Source of the DNA: Acidimicrobiaceae bacterium
GTDB taxonomy: Bacteria > Actinomycetota > Acidimicrobiia > Acidimicrobiales > RAAP-2
DNA: 20,309 nucleotides
NCBI GenBank assembly: GCA_003164275.1
Contig: PLSY01000114.1
Location: 1-20,309 of the forward strand
Direction: 5' to 3'
Part shown: positions 7,703-14,835 of the stretch, in pieces
Position numbering within the stretch: the first letter of the stretch is position 1
How the letters are laid out: every line of letters starts with the position of its first letter
Notes under the pieces: model-generated
Told to the model about the DNA's origin: nothing
Databases searched by the model: none
What the model saw: only the letters and a program-made list of their open reading frames with translations
Made by a program: the position numbers and the translations under genes

Positions 7703-10461
7703 CCGACCAGAGCACCATTCGCAAAGCCATGAACATCGCCATCCAACTCCTTCCCGTCTCGGGGGGAGTCAGTGAGGAGGAGATCCTGGAGGCGGTCGAC
7801 AGCGCCCTGAGCGTCATGAAGCTCGACGCCGCGGGACGGGAACAGCTGATTCGAGACCTCCAGGCTGCCTACACCGTCAATGTGGACGAAGCAGACGTCC
7901 TAGATGGAGGAACCAACCACCAAGATTGGCTTGCTGAGAAGCGGCCGGAGATCTTCTGGAATCTCTGGACCCGATATATGCGCTACCTCCAGGAAGAGAA
8001 GGGATTCCCGCCGTTGGTCGTGAATCGGCTGGACGATGTCACGGATCAGATCCTCGGCCGTCTGGAGAATCCGAAACGCACGGGTACTTGGGATCGGCGA
8101 GGCATGGTGGTCGGCTATGTGCAGTCTGGGAAGACGGCCAACTACACGGGCCTGATCTGCAAGGCCGCTGATGCGGGGTACAAGGTCATCGTGGTGCTCG
8201 CGGGCACGGACGACAGCCTGAGGAGCCAGACTCAACTCCGTCTCGACGAAGGGCTGTTGGGGTTTGATACCCAGCAGCGGCGGAATTACGACCAGGCGAA
8301 CAGCCGAATAGGTGTGGGCCGTCTCTCGGGGGCGGTGCTCTATCCCGTTAACTCACTGACGAGTAGCGCCCAGAAGGGCGACTTCAAGAAGTCCATGGCG
8401 CAGCAGATCGGAGTGAATCCGGGTGGCAACGATCCGCTCCTCCTCGTCGTCAAGAAGAACAAGTCGATCCTCAACAACGTGATTTCCTGGATCACTTCGT
8501 TTGACGCCAGACGCGAAGGTGAGGACGATCGCGCCGTTGTTCCGAATGTGCCAATTCTTGTCATTGATGACGAGTGTGACCACGCCTCGGTCAACACACG
8601 CGCAGACGATCCAGACGTCGACCCGACAGCGATCAATGCATGCATCAGGAATCTTCTGTCCAGCTTCGACCAGAGCGCATACGTGGGATACACGGCGACG
8701 CCGTTTGCCAACATCTTCATCGCGCCCGAATCGAGTGCTGCTGAAGAACACGGACAGGACATCTTCCCGCGAGACTTCATCGTCAGCCTGAAGAAGCCTT
8801 CCAACTACATCGGGGCCAGCCGAGTATTCGGCCTCGAAGGCGATCCGGAGATCGGTCTAGAGGCTGAGACCGCAATTCCCATCGCCCGAACCGTGGACGA
8901 CCAAGACGACTGGATCCCCGCTACACACAAGAACGGGTACAGCGTGCCTGCAGCGATGCCGCAATCCTTGCGCAAGGCTCTGCTCAGCTTCGTCTTAGTG
9001 TGTGCGGCCCGCCGGGCTCGTGGTCAGGAGACAGAGCACAACTCGATGCTGGTGCACGTGACGCGATTCACGAACGTACAACAGCAGGTTGCAGATCAGA
9101 TCGAGACCGAACTCGGATTCATCCGGCAGAGGATTCGCTACAGCGATGGCCAACGCAAGGAAACGCTGCTCGATGAACTGCAGGAACTTTGGGAGGGGGA
9201 CTTCGAGCCAACTACCGAGTGGTTCGATGATGCCCAGTTAGCGCCATTGCCGTGGTCCGACGTCGAGATCCACCTGGATGCTGCGGTGTCGAAGATCGAA
9301 GTACGAACAGTGAACGGCCTCTCTGTAGAGGCGCTGGAGTACTTCAACAAGCCGAACGGAATCAGCGTGATCGCGGTGGGTGGTGCCAAGCTCTCCCGGG
9401 GTCTCACCTTGGAAGGTCTCAGCGTGAGCTACTACCTCCGCACGTCGAGAATGTATGACACCTTGCTCCAGATGGGCAGGTGGTTCGGTTTTCGCCCCGG
9501 CTATCTCGACCTGTGCCGGCTCTACACCACTGCCGAACTCCAACGCTGGTACAAGGACACGGCGCTTGCCAATGAAGATCTGCTCGTGCAATTCGAGGAG
9601 ATGGCATTGAGTGGGCAGACTCCGAGCGACTTCGGACTGCGGGTACGCCAATCTGCTGATGGTCTCGTGGTCACCGCCGCCGGAAAGATGCGCAACGGCA
9701 CCAAGATGAAGCTGACATTCTCAGGTGCCATCAGCGAGACGATCATCTTCGACACGGCCGCGGCGACGGTGAAGGCGAACTTCGCAGCTGTCGAGGACCT
9801 GGTGCGTCGCATCGACCGCTATGCGGACGCCACAACGGTGCAGTCGTCGCCTAGGTGGCAGGGGGTCAAGGGTGAAGATGTCGCAGACTTCCTGGAAGAG
9901 TTTCGGACCCACCCGCAGGCGACCAAGGCCCAGTCTCGGGTCATGGCCAAGTACATCCGTTCTCGGATCGGAGATGATCCAGGTGAGCTGACCGACTGGA
10001 CAGTCGTCCTGCTGTCCAACCCAGCAGATGACACCACCGTCGCTGGCCATGTGATCGGGCGAACCAAACGCAGGTACTTTCCGGAAGGCCCCCAGTCCAA
10101 TGACGTGTACGCAATCCGGCGGCTCCTGAGTCCCGCCGATGAGTCGCTCGACCTCTCGGACGATGAGAAGAAGCGGGCCATGGAGGTCACTCTCCAGATG
10201 TTCGAGGACGGCTTGATTCGATCTGATTCTGGAGCCCCGCCCAAGCAGGCCAATGGACGGGCGATCAGGAAGACCCGTTCCCCCAAGCACGGTCTGCTGC
10301 TGCTTTACGCACTCGACGAGACCGAGTCGAACGGTGCGACACCTGGGACGCCGATCTTTGGACTGGCGGTCAGCTTCCCTGAGAGTAGAGGTGCGGGAGC
10401 TGGTGCCATCGATTACGTGGTGAACAACGTCTACTCCCAGATCGAATTGGAGCTTGAATAG
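7699..10461 (+). CDS. Z1 domain superfamily II ATPase/helicase-like protein
   Basis: A 920-residue P-loop NTPase with a Z1 domain, a helicase-like family typical of phage-defence and restriction-like operons. It has a helical N-terminus of about 130 residues, then Walker A GYVQSGKTANYTGL (139-152), Walker B ILVIDDECDHAS (286-297), motif III-like GYTATPFANIFI (330-341), and the second RecA-like half with GGAKLSRGLTLEGL (561-574) and QMGRWFGFRPGY (591-602), which carries the arginine-finger residues. All key residues look intact. The C-terminal 300 residues are less characteristic. It probably uses ATP hydrolysis to move along or remodel DNA and to hand it to the nuclease encoded next. The start ATG 7699 overlaps the ATPase stop by ATGA after GAAGGG (7688-7693). 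Its TAG shares one base with the GTG of the nuclease gene, indicating translational coupling. Confidence 0.93.
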   Translation: MTDQSTIRKAMNIAIQLLPVSGGVSEEEILEAVDSALSVMKLDAAGREQLIRDLQAAYTVNVDEADVLDGGTNHQDWLAEKRPEIFWNLWTRYMRYLQEEKGFPPLVVNRLDDVTDQILGRLENPKRTGTWDRRGMVVGYVQSGKTANYTGLICKAADAGYKVIVVLAGTDDSLRSQTQLRLDEGLLGFDTQQRRNYDQANSRIGVGRLSGAVLYPVNSLTSSAQKGDFKKSMAQQIGVNPGGNDPLLLVVKKNKSILNNVISWITSFDARREGEDDRAVVPNVPILVIDDECDHASVNTRADDPDVDPTAINACIRNLLSSFDQSAYVGYTATPFANIFIAPESSAAEEHGQDIFPRDFIVSLKKPSNYIGASRVFGLEGDPEIGLEAETAIPIARTVDDQDDWIPATHKNGYSVPAAMPQSLRKALLSFVLVCAARRARGQETEHNSMLVHVTRFTNVQQQVADQIETELGFIRQRIRYSDGQRKETLLDELQELWEGDFEPTTEWFDDAQLAPLPWSDVEIHLDAAVSKIEVRTVNGLSVEALEYFNKPNGISVIAVGGAKLSRGLTLEGLSVSYYLRTSRMYDTLLQMGRWFGFRPGYLDLCRLYTTAELQRWYKDTALANEDLLVQFEEMALSGQTPSDFGLRVRQSADGLVVTAAGKMRNGTKMKLTFSGAISETIIFDTAAATVKANFAAVEDLVRRIDRYADATTVQSSPRWQGVKGEDVADFLEEFRTHPQATKAQSRVMAKYIRSRIGDDPGELTDWTVVLLSNPADDTTVAGHVIGRTKRRYFPEGPQSNDVYAIRRLLSPADESLDLSDDEKKRAMEVTLQMFEDGLIRSDSGAPPKQANGRAIRKTRSPKHGLLLLYALDETESNGATPGTPIFGLAVSFPESRGAGAGAIDYVVNNVYSQIELELE

Positions 10462-11432
10462 TGTTCACTGGGGAATGGGAACTGCTCGACGCAGAGGCAT
10501 CGGGGCGCGGCGAGGCCAGGCGGCGTATCCATCCAGAATCCGAGGCCGATCTTTGGTTGGTCATGTACAAGCCGAGCGGTATCCGTTCGCTTCGGGTGGC
10601 CGTGCGCGGCATGAAGGGTCATCTCGACGCGTTGCCGTCGGGATCTGGGATGCAGCTGGACGTACGGACGGCTGCCGGGGTGGGTGAGGTTCTTGAGCTT
10701 TCGCTGTCAAACCCCAGCTACCAGGACATCTTCGATGCATTCATTGAAGACATCGCCGCGGCCGCCGCCAGTGCGGCTAACGCCCAGGATGTCCCCGGGC
10801 TGGTTTCCTTGCGAGTTCGCCGTTGGCAGAAGTTCCTTCAATCGCACGTAGAGGGATTGTCCGATCAACGTCAGAGGGGGCTCTTTGGAGAGCTATTCGT
10901 ATTGGAGGAGGCGGTCAAGGAAGTGGGTCCCTCGGACGCGGCGCGGGGATGGGTAGGTCCCAACCAGGCGCCCCAGGACTTCGCCTTCGGGCTCATCGCT
11001 ATGGAAGTGAAGACCAGTGCCGGCAAGAACCCACAGACGGTGCGAATCTCAAGTGAACGCCAGCTAGACGACAGCCCAGTCGATGCGATCTTCCTCTGGC
11101 ACGTTTCTGTGGACGAACGACTAGGAGTTGGTAGGAGTCTTCCGCTGATGGTTAGCCAACTTCGGTCTCAGTTGATCGGAACGCCCGGGGAATCGCCATT
11201 CGAGGATGCGCTGTTTGCTGCGGGGTACCACGATGCTCATGCAGGGCACTACGTGCGTGGCTACTCGATCCGGTCGTCCGACGTGTTCGAAGTTCGCGAT
11301 GGGTTTCCTCGCCTGACGGAATCGGACTGCCCACCAGGGTTGGGTGATGTGCTCTATTCAGTCGAACTCGGCGCACTCGAGGAGTTTCGCATCACCGCTG
11401 GATATGCCTTCGATACGGTGAAGGGGCAATGA
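10461..11432 (+). CDS. PD-(D/E)XK nuclease, DUF4420 type
   Basis: A 323-residue protein of the PD-(D/E)XK motif family (DUF4420), predicted DNA nucleases that sit beside Z1 and AIPR genes. The restriction-fold active site can be traced: Glu144 in RGLFGELFVLEE (139-150), Asp173 in APQDFAFG, and the signature Glu182-x-Lys184 in AMEVKTSAGK (180-189). The N-terminal half is a beta-rich region of unknown role and the C-terminus ends in a hydrophobic, acidic stretch. It starts at GTG 10461, one base inside the Z1 stop codon, eight bases after GGAG (10449-10452). It ends in an ATGA overlap with the AIPR gene. It is the likeliest DNA-cutting subunit of the locus. Whether it cuts unmethylated DNA or only DNA engaged by the ATPases cannot be read from sequence. 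Confidence 0.88.
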   Translation: MFTGEWELLDAEASGRGEARRRIHPESEADLWLVMYKPSGIRSLRVAVRGMKGHLDALPSGSGMQLDVRTAAGVGEVLELSLSNPSYQDIFDAFIEDIAAAAASAANAQDVPGLVSLRVRRWQKFLQSHVEGLSDQRQRGLFGELFVLEEAVKEVGPSDAARGWVGPNQAPQDFAFGLIAMEVKTSAGKNPQTVRISSERQLDDSPVDAIFLWHVSVDERLGVGRSLPLMVSQLRSQLIGTPGESPFEDALFAAGYHDAHAGHYVRGYSIRSSDVFEVRDGFPRLTESDCPPGLGDVLYSVELGALEEFRITAGYAFDTVKGQ

Positions 11433-13402
11433 CCGACCTGAATCAGTTCGCGGAGGACTTCAGGCAGGAGGTCCTGAATCGGGCGACGCAAGAAGAGGCC
11501 GAACTTCCCGTCGGCGAGGCATTCACCGAGGCAATGATCGAGGAACTCTGCGGCGCCGGAGTCCTCGATGACGGTGAGGTGGCACCGTATCGGGCACGGG
11601 GCATGGAGGTGAGCGGGTATTCGCTCTCCGAGGACGGTTCGGCGCTCTATCTGCTCGTCGGGATCCACAAGCAGATGGTGCCTCCTCCGACGGTCACGTC
11701 GGCCGAAATTGAGACAGCTGTGCGACGGGCAAGAACCTTCTTCGAGCGTGCCTTGACCGATCTTGCGACATCCCTGGAGGAGAGCACCGCGGCATTCGAC
11801 ATGGCGGTTTCCATTAGGGACTCGGCAGCCCACCTCAACAATCTCCGGGTGATTGTCATCACCGACGGACTCGCCGTTCTGCGTGAGCGACCGGTGGAGT
11901 TGATCGATTCGCTTGAGCTGTCGACTGATGTTTGGGACCTGCGGCGACTTCACCAGCTCGCGTCCTCAGGACGTCCCCAGGAATCGATCGACGTCGATTT
12001 CGTGGGCGAGTTCGGGGCTGCGATCCCGTGCCTCCCAGCCCCAAGGGGTCATGCCGACTACGCAGCGCATCTGGCAGTGATTCCGGGAGGTGTCCTTGCC
12101 GAGGTGTATGACCGGTACGGTTCCCGCCTGCTGGAACGGAACGTGCGCGCCTTCCTCCAGGCAAGGGGCAAGGTGAATGCTGGGATTCGTCGAACCATTC
12201 TGGACGAGCCCGAGCGCTTTCTGGCCTACAACAATGGCATCAGCGCCACAGCCTCCGGCGTCGAAGTGGTGAGACTTGCCGATGGGAGCCACGGCATCGC
12301 CTCCGTCAAGGATCTTCAGATTGTCAATGGTGGGCAGACGACCGCCTCGCTCCATCACCTCTCGAAGCGAGATCGCGAGCGGGCAAAGGTCGATCTCTCC
12401 GACATCTACGTTCAGGCCAAGTTCACCATCGTCCCGTCCGAGAAGCTCGATGAGATCGTTCCCCTGATCTCGTTGTACGCAAACAGCCAGAACAAGGTCA
12501 ACTTGGCTGACTTCCAGGCAAACTCTCCGTTCCACGTGGCGATCGAGGGTTTGTCCCGAACTATCTGGGCGCCTGCAGTTTCCGGAGAGCCGCGAATGAC
12601 CCACTGGTTCTACGAGAGGGCCCGCGGTCAGTACCAGGATGCGATCAATCGCGAGATGACTCCGGCGCGACAGCGAGAGTTCAAACTCGTCAATCCGCCA
12701 CGCCAGAAGTTCACCAAGACCGACCTTGCGAAGTTCGAGAACTGCTGGGAGTTACATCCCCATGTGGTTAGTCAGGGTGCCGAGAAGAACTTCCGGTTCT
12801 TCACGATAGAGCTCGACAAGCGTGGGAAGTTCGAGGTGGACAGGAGCTATTTCGAGAGTCTCGCCGCCAAGACGATTCTGTACAAGCAGACCAACAAGAT
12901 TGTGACGGACGAGGCGTTCGGTGCTTATCGCGCCAATACCGTTGCCTACACGGTCTCCTACGTGTCTTGGCTTACTCAACAGCGGATCGATCTGGACTTG
13001 ATTTGGAGGAAGCAGGAACTCAGTTCAGCATTGAGCGATTTTCTGAGGGTCGTGTGCAAAGAGGTTCGCGAGGTGCTCGTCGATGCGCCCAGCAACGGCA
13101 ATGTGACGGAGTGGTGCAAGAAAGCGGAATGCTGGAAGGAGATCAGAAGTCTCGATATCCCGATTCCGAAGAAGCTGGAATCAGAGCTGGTGATTGCCAA
13201 ACAGGAACTGTGGAGACTCAACCGGTTCATCATCGACGCTCTTGAGTCGGCCGACGGCCCACTCGGGAAGTGGGACGTGATTGAGGCTTCCGGGATTCCG
13301 GAGGGAAGCTGGTCTCGGCTGATTGGCGGACTGGTAGACCAAGGCCGTGTCGTGAAGACGGGCAAGACCCGTGCCGCCACCTACAGCCTGCCTGAGCCAT
13401 GA
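11429..13402 (+). CDS. AIPR-family abortive infection protein
   Basis: A 657-residue protein of the AIPR family (abortive infection phage resistance), named after lactococcal phage-resistance proteins. The family core spans about 230-540, with the hallmarks LAYNNGISATA (265-275), LQIVNGGQTTASL (296-308) and LYANSQNKVNLADF (349-362). The N-terminal 200 residues contain ME-VSGYSLSEDGSALYLL, a beta-hairpin region common in the family. The last 55 residues (LGKWDVIEASGIPEGSW, then LIGGLVDQGRVVKTG) look like a winged helix-turn-helix, suggesting a DNA-contacting tail. The biochemical activity of AIPR proteins is not settled from sequence. Start ATG 11429 overlaps the nuclease stop by ATGA and follows AAGGGG. 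It is the last of four tightly coupled genes; the next ATPase begins about 28 bases on. It may act as sensor or as cell-suicide arm. Confidence 0.9.
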   Translation: MTDLNQFAEDFRQEVLNRATQEEAELPVGEAFTEAMIEELCGAGVLDDGEVAPYRARGMEVSGYSLSEDGSALYLLVGIHKQMVPPPTVTSAEIETAVRRARTFFERALTDLATSLEESTAAFDMAVSIRDSAAHLNNLRVIVITDGLAVLRERPVELIDSLELSTDVWDLRRLHQLASSGRPQESIDVDFVGEFGAAIPCLPAPRGHADYAAHLAVIPGGVLAEVYDRYGSRLLERNVRAFLQARGKVNAGIRRTILDEPERFLAYNNGISATASGVEVVRLADGSHGIASVKDLQIVNGGQTTASLHHLSKRDRERAKVDLSDIYVQAKFTIVPSEKLDEIVPLISLYANSQNKVNLADFQANSPFHVAIEGLSRTIWAPAVSGEPRMTHWFYERARGQYQDAINREMTPARQREFKLVNPPRQKFTKTDLAKFENCWELHPHVVSQGAEKNFRFFTIELDKRGKFEVDRSYFESLAAKTILYKQTNKIVTDEAFGAYRANTVAYTVSYVSWLTQQRIDLDLIWRKQELSSALSDFLRVVCKEVREVLVDAPSNGNVTEWCKKAECWKEIRSLDIPIPKKLESELVIAKQELWRLNRFIIDALESADGPLGKWDVIEASGIPEGSWSRLIGGLVDQGRVVKTGKTRAATYSLPEP

Positions 13403-13551
13403 ACCGGTTTGTTGACGAGAGGCAGAATGAATGCTGCCCCGGATGGCCAGCGAGAGCCTCGGCTCTCAGTATGGGCTTCCATCCACTCGGGGTGGCCCGC
13501 GACTGTGGCATCCTGGAGGTTGTGAGAGTGCTTGGAATGTGGCGAGATTGA
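13399..13551 (+). CDS. Possible small ORF between AIPR and second ATPase (50 aa)
   Basis: An ATG at 13399 overlaps the AIPR stop codon by ATGA, the same coupling seen in the rest of the operon, and opens a 50-codon frame starting MNRFVDERQNECCPGWPARA. It ends at TGA 13549-13551, which overlaps an in-frame TTG (13548) of the second ATPase. GGAGGT (13515-13520) lies near its 3' end. This would fill the gap with a continuous chain of couplings and would mean that the ATPase starts at 13548. The peptide resembles nothing I know and shares the DNA with the weakly conserved N-terminus of the ATPase frame, so only one of the two readings is probably real. Confidence 0.25.
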   Translation: MNRFVDERQNECCPGWPARASALSMGFHPLGVARDCGILEVVRVLGMWRD

Positions 13552-14825
13552 GGACCTACGAGATTTACCCTTCGGCCAGCCGACTTATCGGGTCCCTGCG
13601 TGACATTGGATATGACTTCAGCACCGCGATAGCGGACCTCGTCGACAATTCGGTCGCAGCGGGGGCCACACACGTTCAGGTAACGATTCGTCACAACGAC
13701 CACCGGTCCAGCGTGCTGATCAGCGACGACGGCACTGGCATGACCGACGCGTCCATCAGTGAGGCTCTCCGATTCGGCTCTCAGCGATCATATGGTTCGG
13801 ATGATCTCGGTCGCTACGGTCTCGGCCTCAAGACGGCATCGTTGTCGCAGTGCAGGCGGCTGACCGTGCTCTCACGTCGTGCGGAGAAGGTCAGGCGGAT
13901 CCACGTTCGCCAGCTCGATCTCTCAAGGATTGAGAAGACCGACAGGTGGGAAGTCGTCGACCCCGTGAGGGAGGGGAACGTTGCTCGGGCAGAGGAGATC
14001 CTCTATCAGGGTCCGGGAACTGTCGTTCTCTGGGAGGATCTGGACAGGGTGCTTGGAAGGACGGACCCAGGTGGGGGCTGGGCCAAGCGGCGGCTCTCGA
14101 AGCTGGGGCCTCAGTTGGAGGCCTATCTGGGCATGGTCTTCCACCGGTTCCTCATGGGGGACGTTCCGGGGCGTGACATCCTCCACATCTCGGTCAACGG
14201 TGAGAAGGTCCGACCGTGGGATCCGCTCGCCCCTGATGAGGCAACGACATCCCTCTTGCCCCTCCGATGGGAGATCCCGACAACCTCTGGCATCCAGCAG
14301 GTCCACCTGAATCGGGCTGTCCTTCCCCCGAGGGAGCGCTTCTCCTCTACGGAGGAGTTCGAGAGGATGGCAGGCCCGTTGAAGTGGAACCGACAGCAGG
14401 GGCTCTATATCTACCGGTCCAACCGGCTGATACAAGGTGGGGGCTGGGCTGGGATTAGGACCATCGACGAGCACACCAAGCTGGCCCGCGCATCACTTGA
14501 CTTCCCATCGGATCTCGACGAGTTGTTCCACGTCAATGTCGCCAAGATGAAGGTGTCGGTGCCTCCGGAGGTCCGCACCATGCTCGAAGATCCTGTTCAC
14601 GAGTTGTGTCGTGAAGCGGATGCCGTATACCGGTCGGAGTCGGCCCGAGAGGCTGGAAGCGATTCAGATCCGGTCGTCAGACGATCAGGCAAGTCCGTCG
14701 ACGGCGTTGCGCTGGCTGTTCGTACTGCCGCGATGGTTGCCGGTCTGAAGCCGAAACAGATTCGGGTCTTTGAGTCGCATCTGCGCGAACACAATCCCGA
14801 CGTTGCTGCCCACCTTGGCCTCTGA
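13431..14825 (+). CDS. GHKL ATPase, MORC/MutL-like, second copy
   Basis: A second GHKL-superfamily ATPase, up to 464 residues, clearly paralogous to the one at 6200. Counting from ATG 13431, motifs are N-box ADLVDNSVAAGA (68-79), G1 SDDGTGM (98-104) and G2 GRYGLGLKTASLSQCRRLTV (127-146). The S5-like part carries QGLYIYRSNRLIQGGGW and KLARASLDFP, which line up with QGFYVYRNQRLLVAGDW and KLARIRIDIP of the first copy. It has the same Asp-for-Glu change in the N-box. Homology to the first copy begins only around residue 41 (RTYEIYPSASRL), so the real start may be GTG 13539 or TTG 13548. ATG 13431 is preceded by GAGAGG (13417-13422) at good spacing, so I keep it. It converges with the methyltransferase gene, with ten bases between their ends. 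A heterodimer with the first ATPase is plausible. Confidence 0.85.
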   Translation: MLPRMASESLGSQYGLPSTRGGPRLWHPGGCESAWNVARLRTYEIYPSASRLIGSLRDIGYDFSTAIADLVDNSVAAGATHVQVTIRHNDHRSSVLISDDGTGMTDASISEALRFGSQRSYGSDDLGRYGLGLKTASLSQCRRLTVLSRRAEKVRRIHVRQLDLSRIEKTDRWEVVDPVREGNVARAEEILYQGPGTVVLWEDLDRVLGRTDPGGGWAKRRLSKLGPQLEAYLGMVFHRFLMGDVPGRDILHISVNGEKVRPWDPLAPDEATTSLLPLRWEIPTTSGIQQVHLNRAVLPPRERFSSTEEFERMAGPLKWNRQQGLYIYRSNRLIQGGGWAGIRTIDEHTKLARASLDFPSDLDELFHVNVAKMKVSVPPEVRTMLEDPVHELCREADAVYRSESAREAGSDSDPVVRRSGKSVDGVALAVRTAAMVAGLKPKQIRVFESHLREHNPDVAAHLGL

Positions 14826-14835
14826 GGCCCTTCGC

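Noticed and set aside
14817..14829. GGCCTC-T-GAGGCC interrupted palindrome at the convergent gene ends
   Set aside because: The single-base spacer cannot form a normal hairpin loop at full pairing and there is no T-run. It may be chance at this GC content.
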